A DNA stretch of 64,000 nucleotides from Eulemur rufifrons (GCF_041146395.1 NC_091010.1:52720001-52784000), one strand, 5' to 3'; shown: positions 25,961-38,215, numbered from the stretch's first letter. The notes: generated by a model from the letters alone, not told the origin. Program-made: numbers and translations.

Positions 25961-28590
25961 AAACTTATAACGTTTTTGCGAAAGGTCTCATCGATATTTT
26001 ATGTTTCAAAGTCAAATCCCCAGTTGATAAAGGCTTGCTTGGGGACCACGAAGAAATAGAGTATAGAGGCAGCAGACTGGCTCACACATCTTCAAACCAA
26101 AACTCCACTGACTTGACACTTGGACACTGAGAATCAGATATTAGGGGCCTTCTGCTGACTCTATCAGCAGATACCTGGCATATGTCAATGCTCAGATCTT
26201 AGTGCAGGTATGGGTGTTCCTTTTGTCTCCAACAAATGCTCCTACATTAAGCTCAAAAAAAAAAAAAAATGATTTCTACTCTTTTATTCCTTTATCTCCA
26301 CCATAACTCTCTTACACTTATTCTGGTTGAGAAGTAGAAGACGTAGCTTATGCTTGGCTTGTGTTTATTGATGTTGACTTTCTGCATGCAAAACATGGTA
26401 ATTCCTCTGCTTCTTCTCTAGTATATTGGTGAGCAAAGTAGCCTATATGGAAGTCTTCATGGGGGAGATAAGGATGGACTGAAAGCAACTGGGGTGTTTT
26501 ATACTGTATATTTTTCAGCAAAACTATCTAAAACATACCTATTAGAAATTCTATTCTCCTAAATAATATTTTTTGGCCACTCTATCACCAGGGAGAACAG
26601 TGGAATACTCTAATATTTCTTCTTTGTCATCTACTCCTTCTTCTGTCATTCCTGCCAGCCACACATTTTCTTCCTTGCCCTAACAAAACAGTCCAGTGAC
26701 TCTGTTTGTTTACTGGAGTTTGTACTTGGAGTCTTTCCTTCCAGCCAAAGATCACTCCTGTAAGAAAATTTTTAGTGAATAACATTTTCCCTATCCTGTA
26801 ACATTACATTCTCCATCCTAGCACTTCTGTCTACAGGACCCAGGACCAAAGACCTTGCTGAACTCACATCAAAACAAAGCCCCCTGTTTTCTTATTCTAA
26901 AAAGTAATCACTTTTATATCAAATTGTTATTGATGCTTCTGGATTATTTTTCTTAAAATAGTTGACAAAATTTTGTTAGCTCAGGCCCCACAAAATCTAA
27001 ATTCGATTCTGTCCTCCTTCTTAATATAACCTTTACTATAATGACAGACAGGAAGTCTGAAAATGCATCTATGGGATGTCCTTTGGTTTTCCTTTCACTA
27101 CTGCTGGGCTACCCAAACTTTCCTCAAGGCAAGATGGGCAGTATCACAGACAAAGGAAACTAGATGACTATTTTCAGCATCCCAGGGTCTCACAGGTTTG
27201 ATTTTGGCTTTGCCTGTTAGATATGGGAAATGGATAGAGGCACAGAAGATCGGTAGAATCATGGGCAAAGGGAATTATTTTAAAACTAGTAGGAAGTCAG
27301 ATAAGGCCATTAGATCTTAAACTGGTGGGGGGGGGAGGTTATTAATAAAATTACTTGATGGAGAAATCCTAAAATCTGTAGAAGAGAAAACTGATAATTC
27401 ACTATTTAAGGACACTGTGTAGGGTCACTGGAGACATTTTCAATGGGCAGTAGGGCAGAGCACATTATTTAAAATTACCAGCCTTGTCTTTCCTAGAAGT
27501 TGTCACAAAGGAAAATAGATTTTTTTTTTTTTTTAGATGTTAAAGAAAAACGCATCTCAAAGGAAACAGCTAACACAGTGTTTAAAACCACCAGGTACTC
27601 AAAGAGAGAAATCTCAAGGCAAAACTATCAATTTTAAGTGAAAAGATGAAGCAAGAAAGGAATGGCTTTCTGATGCCCTGTGAGATGTTATGGTTATTAA
27701 TGACAGGAGTAGAATCTATTCAAAACACTCCAGTAGGCCAAGTATTGTGGCTGTTTTATAATATAAATTCAAAGCAAACTGTTGCTTCTTGGTCCTCACT
27801 GCCTGTCACCTCACCCCTACCACACTCTTTCCCCACTGATCACCAGGCAGGAGTTCTTGCTTTCCAAAGAATAAGTTAGACTACTGCAAAATATCTGAAG
27901 CAAGAGCAGTCTGCACCCCTGACTCTTCCCATTACATGCACTTTGTATTCCTGTGCATTTGTATGTTCTTTCTAAATGTTATAGAATGTTTTAATTGCTT
28001 GTTTTTGCTATTTTCACATAAGGTTGCAGGTCCATTAGAAAAGGAAATAAAAATTCCATATCTTATATAGTTTTCAAAAATGGAATCCATGTAAATAAAT
28101 ATTTGTGATCATTTCTGAATTGTTGTGTTGCATATATATTATATCTCTATAATGTTAAAGTTTCTTGGGTATTTTTGTGTTGTCTTACCAACATGATGAT
28201 TATTTAAAATAAAGTATATGAAGTTTAAGGTACTTTGAGAGATGTAGAGTTGATTAGGACTTAGACAAAGCTCTCACGAAGGTTTCAGGTAAAGGAAAAT
28301 AATAAGAGAAAAATATTTATAACATATGACAAGTTATTTATTTTATCAAAGCTGCTTATAATGTCCAAATTTAAGCGTACAAGTTTGTCTGCTCAGTAAC
28401 AGCATCAGACATCTTCATAGTCCTTTACATCAAGAACAGTGCTTGGCACAGAGTAAATGCCCAGTTATGTCTGTGTTTTTTGAGATTCTTAGACAACCAC
28501 TTCTATATCCATACAGAATGCAGTTGGGCATCTAAAGATGCATAAGACTCTTTGCTAGCAGGGTAAGTCTGACCTCATAAAAAGAGGTTT
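25960..28590. other. Unassigned non-coding stretch
   Basis: No gene recognised. A short A run (26256-26270), a G run (27328-27336) and a T run (27521-27534) are the only simple features. There is a loose MIR/L2-like tail at 28430-28470 ('aacagtgcttggcacagagt'). Confidence 0.5.
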
Positions 28591-28599
28591 AAAATATCC

Positions 28600-29333
28600 C
28601 CTGGACTTCTATTATTTGGAAGAGTTTAAGAAGGATTGGTCCTAACTCTTCTTTGAATGTTTGGTAGAATCAAGCTGTGAAACCATCTGGTCCTTGGCTT
28701 TTCTTTATTGGGAGGTTTTTGATTACTACTTCAATTTCTGTATGTGCTATCGATCTCTTCAGACTTTCTATTTCTTCTTGATTCAGTCTTGGAGGGAGTG
28801 TGTTTCCAGGAATTTATCCATTTCCTCTAGGTTTTCCAAATTGTTGGCATATAATTGGTCATAGTAGTCCTTTCTGATCCTTTTTATGTCTGAGACATCT
28901 GCTCTAATATTGCTTCTTTCATTTCTAATTTTATTTATTTGAGTCTTCTCTTTTTTTCCCTTAGTCTAGCTAAGGGTTTTTCAATTTTGTTTATTTTTTT
29001 AAAATAACCAACTCTAAAGTTTGATTTTTTCCTATAGTTTTTTAATTCTCTATTTGATTTATTTCTGCTCTGATCTTTATTACCTCCTTCCTTCTGTTAA
29101 CTTTGCATTTAGTTTCTACTTAATTTTTTTTCTAGTTCTTTGAGGTGTAAAGATAGGTTGTTTATTTAAGTTCTTTCTTAATGTATGTGTTTATTGCTAT
29201 AAACTTGCCTTTTATTAGCTGTATCCGATGAATTTTAGTAGATTATGTCTTAGTTTTTGATTGTCTCTAGAAAATTTTTAAATTCCCTTTGGATTTCCTC
29301 TTTGATCCAGTGGTTGTTCAAGAGTGTGTTATT
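28600..29333 (-). mobile_element. L1 ORF2 reverse-transcriptase region, antisense
   Basis: Reverse complement of L1 ORF2. Typical antisense phrases are 'tctggtccttggcttttctt', 'tttatccatttcctctaggt' and 'tttgatccagtggttgttca'. It ends abruptly at about 29333 inside a conserved ORF2 segment, where unrelated sense-looking L1 5' sequence begins. Frames are broken. Confidence 0.88.
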
Positions 29334-29335
29334 TA

Positions 29336-30340
29336 TAGATGAGGAGACAAGATGGCTGACAGAGACATCAGTTGCCAGATTGTCTCAGAAAGAAGGAAAA
29401 GTTTTAGATGAAAAATAAAAAAAAAACAAAGAAACAAACATTTATTGGGTGTAATTCCAAGGGAAAAGAGCCAGAACCTACCAGAGATTCCACAGGAAGA
29501 AGTAGAACAGAACAAGAAGGAGCAACATACTGACAGAGATCAATCCCCAAGAGGCTTGGAACCCAGCAAAAATGTTAGGTGGGGGTTTTGTTTCTCCCTC
29601 CCTCCCATCTGTCACTGGTGTCAGGCTCCTGAGCTTCTGGAAAGTCTTTCTACACTAGGGAGCCCAAAAGTTGCTGCCACTAGTGAACTGAGAGCTTCTT
29701 GAGGAAAAAACACCAGGCTGCCAGCCCCCTTGGGGTCACTTCCCATCATCATAGACCTGAGCCAAGATGGTGGGCACCATATTGCTTCTCCACCCACTGT
29801 GTGCCTTTGTACTTCACAGGGAATATCAGCCCCTCACTTTTCATCTCATTTGTTCCGACACAAACATTTCCCATCTCTGGCGAAGACTGCAGGAGCCACT
29901 GGGGCTGGTGGATCCTAGGGGATCTGTGTGACCCCAGAGCTTATGCATTCTGGGCAAGCTGTCTTTGGGAGAGAGGGACAGAGATGACCAGTGTGCTAGC
30001 TGTCTTCCATTCAGACTCTTTTCCACCCTGGCCCTTCCCCCACTGGCAGCTGCCAAGACAGATGATTGAGCTGGGGCTCTTAGGAGCAGTTGCTTCCCCT
30101 CTGTTGGTGTGTCCACCATATTGGGGCTTTTGCAGAGGGTGGAGCTCAAAACTTTCGTCTTAAAGCCTTGCAAAAGACTAAGGGATGCTTGGACTACGTT
30201 CTACAATGTTGTGAATCATAGATCCTTGTTTACCTCTCAACTGTCAGTTCATGACTTTCTCTTAATCCACAAGGCTCCTGCCACAGACCTTCTTTTGGTT
30301 TCTCAGAAGCATCAGGGCTTTTGAGAATTTCATTCTCACA
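29336..30340 (+). mobile_element. Probable L1 5' UTR, sense
   Basis: Starts with 'gaggagacaagatggctgac', the kind of opening seen in L1 5' UTRs, and stays GC-richer than its surroundings to about 30140, with further 'aagatggtgggcaccatatt' and 'ccaccatattggggctt' motifs. The 154-codon frame at 29699-30163 has no recognisable domain and fits a chance frame in a GC-rich 5' UTR. I infer an L1 promoter region from general resemblance and do not recognise the exact subfamily. Confidence 0.45.
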
Positions 30341-30639
30341 ATATGAAACTAGCAGAAGCTTCTTCCTATTTTTTTCTTGTCTACTCCCTACTTATCCTTG
30401 GGTTACTAGCTTCAGTGAGACTTAGAAGCAGCCTATGAGGAAGTTTAATAGTTTATACTTTGTTGAAAAAATGAAAAATTTATATCTGAACTCTTTCTCC
30501 TACTAGAGATTTGACCTTGAAAAAAATTGCTTAATGTCTAAAGCTTTAACTCTCCTTTTGCGTAAATGAGAATAATAATTTAAATAGCTAAAAAATGTAG
30601 AAAAAATAATGTAATCCAAGGAATTTCAAACACTTAGGA

Positions 30640-31460
30640 CATATGTTAGATCCTAATAAAGAATTATAAATAAAATTTTAAAAATAATTTCAGCAGTCAA
30701 AATTAACTATAAAGGAACACAAGAGTGAATGAAAAGGCAAAAAAAGATGAAGAAACATAAAAATGATTTGAGAGGAAGTGGTAAATTTAAAGATATGCAA
30801 GAAGATTCAGCATAATATAATAGATATCTTAGAAGAAAAACAAAAAATATAGAAACAGAATGAATAATAAAAATCATAATTCTAATCTTTTTCTGAAAAA
30901 ATGAGATTTAAAATTATATGTTAAAAAGGCCTATTGCATAATTATGAAAAACTAACCCAGAATGACCATATAAATATATACTGAGATATATTTAGTAAAT
31001 TTGCTAGACTTTAAAGAAGAATAAAGAGAAAAACAAATAAACAACAAACACAAAGCACCTCTGAGTATCCCAAGAAAGTTACCACAAGAGTTATAAGTGA
31101 AGGAAAATCAGCTTATCATCAATCTTTTTTCCAACATTTTATTCCAGAAGAAAGTGTAGTGACACTTTTAATAGTCCAAAGGGGAAAAAAATGGAATCCA
31201 AGGGTTTTGTATCCAGCCAAATTTACTTCCAAGTATAAAGATGGAAGGTAAATTGTTATTAACAACTCATAACTCAGGGAATATTGTTCGCATGAGTTCT
31301 TCTAGAGACTTTTACCAGAAAACAAGCTCCAGACCATCCAAAACAAATACATACAGAGACATTAACATAAGGGCATGGATATAGAAATGAAAATAATTTT
31401 GATCATGTATATAAATAGTCACCACAATTTTTGTGTGTGTCTATTAAATATGCTTGATTC
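30640..31460 (+). mobile_element. HAL1/L1 ORF1-like relic, sense
   Basis: A-rich sequence with ORF1-like degenerate coiled-coil coding character. The block 'tttgtatccagccaaattta' with 'acttccaagtataaagatgg' near 31207-31246 corresponds to the region after ORF1 in ancient L1/HAL1 elements. No intact frame. Confidence 0.5.
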
Positions 31461-32025
31461 TTGATGGGGAGGGCTCTTAGAGGCTTAACTTAATGTGAGC
31501 AAATAAAAGGTAAAAGTGAATTGTGATGGGCTGTGAGAGACCAGAGGGTACACAGACTGTGGGCACTAGGGATGGCACTAAGTTTGAAATGAACAAAACA
31601 GACGGATAGAGTAACCAGAGTGGTCATACGGACAAGGTTCCAAGTGCTGGGAGAAGACAGGTGGAGACCGGGTCTGTTAGAGACTTCCTGTAGAGAGGCT
31701 CCTCTCCCCCTGCTGGAGTGTTCTCTCAGCTACAGGTTGAGGTCTGAGGGGCTGACTGGAACAGAGACTCCAAAGTGGGAGGCAGGAAGACAGATGGATT
31801 GTGGAAAAAGGAATCTTGAACAAAGAGTTTAGGAACCAAGGAAGACAACAGCAAACCAGAAATAATCTAGAAAGATTTTCACACAGAGAATTAGAGTGTT
31901 CTTAACACTCCTTTACTTACAAACGTGTACATAGCTCACAGGAATATCAAGTTGTTTTAAAGTTTCAGAATTAGTTTCAAAACTGTGTATTGATTGGTAT
32001 CTAAAAACAGGGAAAGGCATCTGTC
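31460..32025. other. Unassigned non-coding stretch
   Basis: GC-richer patch at 31620-31830 with a featureless 70-codon frame. It may be a continuation of the HAL1-like element, which I cannot confirm. Confidence 0.45.
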
Positions 32026-32027
32026 AC

Positions 32028-32406
32028 AAAACCAATAGAAAGTGTATATATAGAGGGAAATTTATTTTAAAGATTGGCTCACACAATTGTGGAGGCTGGC
32101 AAGTCCAAAATCTGCAGACGATGCCATCCTGCTGGAGACCCAGAGAGAAGGTGCAGTTGGAGTCTGAAGGCAGTCGGCTGGCACTCTCGCTTGGGGGAGT
32201 TCAGTCTTTTTATATTAAGGCTTTCACGTGATTTGGTTAAGGCCTACAGACATTATAGAGGTAATCTGCTTTGCTCAAAGTCTACTGATTTAAATGCTGG
32301 TATTGTCAAAGAAAAATACCTTCCTAGAAACACCTAGATTATGTTTGACCAAATATCTGGGAACCATGACCTAGCCAAATTGGCACATAAAATTAACCAT
32401 TGCAGC
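32028..32406 (-). mobile_element. LTR-type repeat, antisense
   Basis: Matches a common mammalian LTR-like repeat read backwards. Its blocks are 'gattggctcacacaattgtg', 'gaggctggcaagtccaaaat', 'tcaaagtctactgatttaaa' and the end 'ggcacataaaattaaccatt'. The same family appears at the end of the window (63445-64000). Subfamily not named. Confidence 0.65.
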
Positions 32407-32880
32407 ATCCTAGATTATGACAGCACCCCCGGTTTAGTCAAGACTTGGGATTGGAAATACACTAGTAATGTGGTTCTGAAGTGGAGATTCCTGACTTCTA
32501 AATGACATCCTATGACCGTTGCTTCCTGTCTTTCCATATCACTTACATGCCACTTGCATTTTATCAATTATACAACTCATTGCAATCTTCAGGCCTTTGA
32601 TGTTATCTTTTCTCACTGTCTTTATGCTTATGTCCTACTCAACACTTTTACCCTGTTAGGTTCTATGGTCCATTATAGTCTGCCGTGCAGACACCACAGA
32701 GTATCTAACCCCTCTGTCTCCATTGTTTTCAAACAGGAAAATTCAAATCCGATTGGACCTCTCTATATGTCAATTATGGCCAAATCTCTATTTCCAGCTC
32801 TGACTTATACTAACAATTTCAACTGACTCCTTAGCATTTTTTCTTGGAGAGAGGGCATTGCAAACTTAAAATGACCAAAA
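32406..32880. other. Unassigned stretch, possibly L2
   Basis: Pyrimidine-rich sequence leading into the L2 relic that follows. It could be upstream L2 sequence, but no diagnostic block is visible. The 104-codon frame at 32512-32826 is featureless. Confidence 0.4.
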
Positions 32881-33245
32881 TATAACAACCAATTCCCTCT
32901 ATAAACTGTTCTTCTTCCATCTTCTTCACATCAATAAATATAGCCACCATTTGCTATCCAATTGCTCAATCTAAAAATCTTAATTCCTCAATTACTTTTC
33001 CCCTCAACTGCCACAGCAAAGTCAAACATTATCAAATTCATTGAACTTTTAATTTATCTGCTCCTCTGTACCTCTACTACTATCGCTCTGTATAGGTCAT
33101 AATCATCTCTCACCTGGAGTACTGCAATAGTCTCCTGACTAGTCTCCCTGGTCCTAGTGTTGCCCTTAATTCTTTCTGGTCCATTTTTCACTGGGTAGCT
33201 AAAGTGATTATTAGAAGTATAAATCAATTCATGTGATTACCGTTC
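32880..33245 (+). mobile_element. L2 LINE relic, sense
   Basis: Recognisable L2 reverse-transcriptase tail: 'tctcacctggagtactgcaa', 'tagtctcctgactagtctcc' and 'gtccatttttcactgggtag', then 'agtgattattagaagtataa'. Frames are broken. Confidence 0.75.
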
Positions 33246-33249
33246 TTAA

Positions 33250-33597
33250 AACTCTAGTGCAATCTCTCATGCATTGACGGTGTGAATGTAAAATGGAATT
33301 GCCACTTTGGAATACAGTTTAGCACTTTCTCATAATGGTAGACATACACCTACCATAAACTGAGCAATTGCACTCCTGGGTATTTTTCAGAGAGACATGA
33401 AAACTTATATTCACATAAAAATCTGTACACACATGTTCATAGAAGCTGTATTTGTGATAGCCAAAAGCTGGAAACAATCCAAACATCTTTTGATTAGTCA
33501 ATGGATAGACACACCATAATACAATCATATAATGGAAAACTAATCAGCAGTAAAAATAAGCTATTAATACATACAATAACTTGGATGGATCTCAAGG
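33250..33597 (+). mobile_element. L1 ORF2 C-terminal relic, left half
   Basis: Sense L1 ORF2 end: 'gtgaatgtaaaatggaattg', 'gaagctgtatttgtgatagc', 'gccaaaagctggaaacaatc' and 'cttggatggatctcaagg'. It is interrupted at 33597 by a solo LTR and resumes at 34010. Confidence 0.85.
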
Positions 33598-34005
33598 TGT
33601 AATAAAGTGCGTGATACCATTTTTGATGTTTGGCTGCTGACACTTTCAAGTCCCATGACTCTTTCTTTTTCTCTTGCCCCATATGTGGGTAAGCAAATAA
33701 GAAAGCTAGAGTTTGCTTTGCTTTGATGCTGGTGGAAAGTTTAAATCACAAAAACCCTGGGCTGCATGTGGGAACCCTCACCCCAGTCCCACTCCCTAAC
33801 CATGATAAAAGGCAAAGCCAATCACTCTGCCTTTTGGCTCACTCAAGCCCAATTTCAGACCTGCTTGGGAGCATGCCCTGCTTTCCCCAGAAAACCTCAT
33901 TATGTGAGCATTAAACATTTTCATAGCCTTTTGGTCGGTGTATGGCATCGAAACCAAATTTTGGATCAGGTATCCCTTTCATCTCTGTAAAATGACCATA
34001 ACACA
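33598..34005 (+). mobile_element. Solo LTR of a class I-like endogenous retrovirus
   Basis: A 408-bp insertion that starts TGT and ends ACA. It is flanked by a 4-bp duplication, aagg (33594-33597) and acgg (34006-34009), one mismatch apart. A 4-bp duplication is typical of class I (gammaretrovirus-like) elements. A TATA-like gataaaag near 33804 and an attaaa poly-A signal at 33910-33915 are spaced like an R region. Only the LTR remains, so no viral gene is present. The family is not named. Confidence 0.7.
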
Positions 34006-34009
34006 ACGG

Positions 34010-34236
34010 CATGACCCTGAGTGAAAAAAGTCAACTGCAACATGTTACATATTATATGAATCCCTTTATATGACATTGTGAAAAAGACAAAATGATAGTA
34101 ATGGATAACAGATCAGTAATCATGAGTATAAGAGGGTAGCATGAAGGACTTTCTTTGTGGTGATGGAACAGTTCAATATTTTGTGATTGAGGTGCTGGTT
34201 ATACAAATCTATACATGTGATTTTATAGCACTGTGG

Positions 34237-34274
<38 letters not shown>

Positions 34275-34460
34275 TATAGGTAAAACTGATGCCATCCAGT
34301 CTGTACTTTAGTTAGTAGTATTGTATCAATGGAAATTTCTTGGTTTTGATAATGTGTAGGTGTTATCACTATGTAAAGCTGGTGGAAAGGCAGACAGGAA
34401 CACTCTCTGTATTACTTTTCCAAATTCTTGTCAAATTATTTGAAAACAAAAAGTAAATCA
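34010..34460 (+). mobile_element. L1 3' end relic, right half
   Basis: Continues the L1 broken by the solo LTR: 'ctgagtgaaaaaagtcaact', then the 3' UTR with 'gtgattttatagcactgtgg' and a CA microsatellite (34243-34271), where old L1M 3' UTRs commonly have one. Ends near 34460. Confidence 0.8.
34243..34271. repeat. (AC)14 microsatellite
   Basis: Uninterrupted CA/AC run in the L1 3' UTR. Confidence 0.95.
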
Positions 34461-34469
34461 AAGCAAACA

Positions 34470-34790
34470 AACATTAAAAAATACTCTCCAATGTTTTCAA
34501 ACTTCTTATAGCAGAGTCCATAACTAGACCTTGAAGTTTCTACATCATTTGTCCCTGTCTTCTTTCTTAATTTTCCCTTTTGCCTACTGAACAGATATAT
34601 CAGTCCCTCCTCTGTTAGCTGGAACATACCAAGCTTGTCCTTGTCTCGGGCCCTTTAGCATAGCTTTTCTTTCTATCAGGAGTATTCATTCTCCTTCTAG
34701 ATTTTCATCTAGTACTGGGGAAAAATACCAATAATAACAATACTAAGAAAAAAAATCATACAAACTTCCTAACTCATGTCATTCACAGTG
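34470..34790. other. Unassigned non-coding stretch
   Basis: Nothing recognised. Confidence 0.5.
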
Positions 34791-35160
34791 CAGGGGAAGA
34801 AATGACTATTGATCAAGTGATACCAATAAAAAACAAATGATAAATGCCCATAGGGGAGTGGCACATGGTCCCATGAGCACTCATCGTCAAGAGCCAGAGG
34901 AGGCAGGGAAGACTTCTGTGAAGGAGTGACACTGGGCTGAGATGTGAAGGCTCCGCTGAGTTTAACTCTGTGCAGAGCAGCAGTTGAGAGCTCTGGAAGA
35001 ACTCTGGTTGGTGGGTAGAGAGGGAAAAGGAGTGTCGCAAGTAGTAGAATAAAAGTTAGGGACCTGGGAAGAGGCCAGATCATTTAGAATCTTAAAGATG
35101 AAATCAAGGATGATTCTGCTGGGGTCTAGATGATTACAGACTCTTCCTTGTAAGACTGGA
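34790..35160 (-). mobile_element. L2 LINE relic, antisense
   Basis: Antisense L2: 'gcagggaagacttctgtgaa', 'ggagtgacactgggctgaga', 'tgtgaaggctccgctgag' and 'gaagaggccagatcatttag'. The reverse frames of 75 and 104 codons here are pieces of the relic. Confidence 0.7.
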
Positions 35161-35200
35161 TAGTAACTAAAATTCTTCTCTTAGCAATTCAGGTGTTTTT

Positions 35201-35223
35201 TGTTTGTTTGTTTGTTTGTTTGT
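35201..35223. repeat. (TTTG)n short tandem repeat
   Basis: About five to six TGTT/TTTG units in a T-rich run ending tttttcag. Confidence 0.9.
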
Positions 35224-35229
35224 TTTTCA

Positions 35230-37190
35230 GGTTAGAGTCTAAACACAGATGGGAGGAAATTATTCCAATAACTCGGTGCAAATTATGTCTCTGAAAGCAG
35301 GTTGTAGAGTGGGGAGAGGTGGATGCTTTCTCTTATGAGACCCCTGAGTGAAAGGAGCAATACTGGGCTGGGGGCTACTTCTCACTCAGGTCCACAGAGG
35401 CCCTTTCAGCAATACCTCGTTGGGAGCAGGGGAACAGAATATCTCCCAGTCGCTCCTATTGGCCAAAGCCTTCCTCTTCTCCAGAGAGCAGGGCCTCATA
35501 GATGGGATCAGTTCACAGTGGTGGCCCCAAGCTGCCTCCGTGTGCTCAGGAGAACGAGTGGGAGCTCAGGCCAGTGCGACACGGAACGTCTGCAGAGCTG
35601 CCGTGGTGTCTGCGCTTTTGCATTTCCATAAATTACATCACACAGCAAAAAGCCATTGCTCAGAACTCCTGAGTACTTGTAAATGAGAATGACATTAGAT
35701 TTGGCCCACGTTAGCCAGACTGCTGTGCAATTATATCCACATTATGAATCTACACTTCAACTTCCTCCATCTCTTTGGATTCCTTGATTTAAAGCATCAC
35801 AGTTTCTTTTTTCTTTCATTTTTTTTCCTGTCCTTTCTCTTTCTCTTCTGTTTCCTCCAATCTGCCGTCTGCCTGTCTCCCTTATCCTGAAAAAGAAAAG
35901 CATAGGTGTTTGATAACCCAATGATCGTTGTACATCTTATAGCCCGTAGTGTGACCATCACCCTCCGGTTTCCAAATCTCAGATGATCAATATCCACAAG
36001 TACACGGGTCACTTATACTTTCAGAAATAGCTAGAAACTTCTTTCCTTCAGTTTGTCCAGAAAATACAAGCCTCCTCTCACCTCTTATCACCCCACACAC
36101 TTGTTTTTCAAACTCCTGCCCCTTGAGTCTGTAGAGCCTCTGATACGATGGCAAAATTCCTGCCTGTGCCTGAAAGCCAGTGGCAGAGGGAGGCAGTCCC
36201 ATGTGCCCTTGGCCTGGCCCCTCTTGTTCAGTGGGATGGGCCAGCAGGAGGCCAAGGGCTCACTTCACTGAGCAGGCTGCATTTTCTAGTGTAGTGATTG
36301 ATCACTTCCTCTATAAATTAAGGAAAAGCTCCTTAGCTGAGGCCAATGACTTATTAAGAAGTCTTGCAAGCAGTAAATCCTTTCACCATTCTCTGGGCAA
36401 TAACGGCATTGCTCAAGTCACAGAGAAATACAGGACTGCCCTTTGCTGAGGTAACAACTTTCTAAAAAACAAAATTTTACTTGCTGAAGCCACAGCAGGG
36501 AGGACTCTGGGCCATGTCTGCATCCTGAGTCCGCAGCCATATCTTCCTCAGATCTCACTTAGCAGGGAGTCTCGGGGGACTTGGAATGAGATTCAGAACT
36601 GGGCTGTTTGAAAAAGCTAAACTATGGGGAAATGACTCCTTAGGGTGCCCAGTTGCACAAACTGAAATGCATAGGTTTTGTCTTGTTGGGTTTTTACTCA
36701 GGCAGGATGATATCTGACTGTTGACTGGTGTAGGAGGGATGGAGAAAGAGAGGAGAGGACAGCGAGGAATGGGGGGTTTCTGTCCCTGCCCAGTTCCCTA
36801 GTCTAGTTTTGGTCCCTGAGGAGACAGTGGTTAAGGGGGACAATGAAAGAGCTATTTTAATGGGGGCCTTGTGAGTCTGTGGCCAAAGTAGGGTCAGTCT
36901 GCAGCCCAGAAGACAAACTGCTGTGTGGGGCTGGGACAGGACCATTTTTCCAGGGCTGCAGGAATCCCAATGTCCCCTGTTTATTCACTGGGCACAAGAG
37001 TGTCTCACAAGCAGCAGAATCTGTAAAGACTAAAAAGGGATCTTTTTGAACTTTAGCATAGATTTGGGGATATTATGTACTTTTTCTTTTTTGAGTACTG
37101 ATGTACGAAAGAGGCGACTTCTCCACCCAGATTTCAGTCAAAGTGAAATCTGAGAACAACAAGGAAAGGTTTCAAAATCATGTGGATAAA
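35230..37190. other. Repeat-poor unassigned stretch
   Basis: The longest interval of relatively complex, GC-balanced sequence in which I recognise no transposon. CpGs cluster around 35550-35610. Overlapping open frames of 102 and 112 codons at 35323-35686 have no recognisable domain, and the region as a whole lacks a coding pattern. It could contain conserved non-coding sequence or unrecognised old repeats. Confidence 0.4.
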
Positions 37191-37194
37191 AGTA

Positions 37195-37405
37195 ATATTT
37201 ATTGATTGATTAGTTTGATCCAGGCCCTCTGCAAGGCACATTAGTAACATTAGTAACGTTATCTCCTTTAATCCTCACAGAAAACTTGTCATACAGATGT
37301 TTTAATTCCCTTCTTTTCAGATGCAGAAACTGGGACTCAGACGCAGTCAGTCACTTGGCCAAGGCTCATAGCTAGTAATTGGCAGGCTGGGAATCACAAG
37401 TTAGG
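37195..37405 (-). mobile_element. MIR SINE relic, antisense
   Basis: Reverse MIR: 'tttaatcctcacagaaaact', 'cagatgcagaaactgggact', 'ggctcatagctagtaattgg'. Confidence 0.8.
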
Positions 37406-37409
37406 GAAA

Positions 37410-38004
37410 CCAAGACTTTGTGTCTCTACCAGATGGCCTCCCACATACTTTATAATGTTACTGCTACCCCTGAAAATAATTAAGTTTGTGATATTTTGGG
37501 TCCAAGTAGTGCTAGACCTGACTCTGTGAGGAATCTGAATTCACCTTCTACTTCTGGCAGACAACTGAGAAAAAGGAGGTGTTGTCATTTAGAGGACATA
37601 TAAAATCAAGGTCTTTGCCACTTACACTCAATAAAATCTTCACAATGCATTTTCCGTGGCTGTTCTGGATAAATTCCAGTTGGAGCAATTAGTTTTAACG
37701 CCTTTAAATGTTCCCAACACTTTTAGCTTCTTAGTGTATTCCAAGTGTCCACCTAATTTGTAGTACATGTCTGACCATGAACTGTGAATGTCAGCTTCCT
37801 CTGAACTCCAGAAAAGAACACATCCTAAGGAGAAAAAAATACTGTAATCAATTTATTGTAGGTTATATGAAGGGTATATATGAGGAATACAAACTCATGA
37901 GGGTGGAAAGGAGGGACAATGAGAGAGAGGAAGATACAAGTGAAGGGAAGGGGAGCTAAAGAAGAAACAAATTATAATCATTATAATTATAACTGTAATC
38001 ATAG
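37410..38004. other. Unassigned non-coding stretch
   Basis: Nothing recognised. A purine-rich patch occurs at 37900-37965. Confidence 0.5.
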
Positions 38005-38215
38005 TAACACACATTTATTGAGTGTGAATGCCTATTATGTTCTAGGTCCTATTGTAGGAATTTTCAAGTATTAATTCATTTACTCCTCAAAACAGTTCTA
38101 TGAGATTGGTAATTTCCCCATTTTTCAGATGTGCAAAATTAGGCAGAGAAAATTTAAGTAACTGTCTCAAGGTCACTCTCTATTAGGCAGGTGAGCAAGG
38201 ATCAGAAGCCATGTA
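38005..38215 (-). mobile_element. MIR SINE relic, antisense
   Basis: Reverse MIR: 'acacatttattgagtgtgaa', 'tgcctattatgttctaggtc', 'tttttcagatgtgcaaaatt', then 'tcaaggtcactctctattag'. Confidence 0.8.

Noticed and set aside
29699..30163. 154-codon open frame in GC-rich sequence
   Set aside because: It is probably within an L1 5' UTR and has no recognisable domain. An overlapping 110-codon frame on the other strand argues for chance open frames in GC-rich DNA.
35323..35686. Overlapping 102- and 112-codon frames in a CpG-containing patch
   Set aside because: Two frames open in the same place without a recognisable domain. There is no convincing splice or promoter structure.
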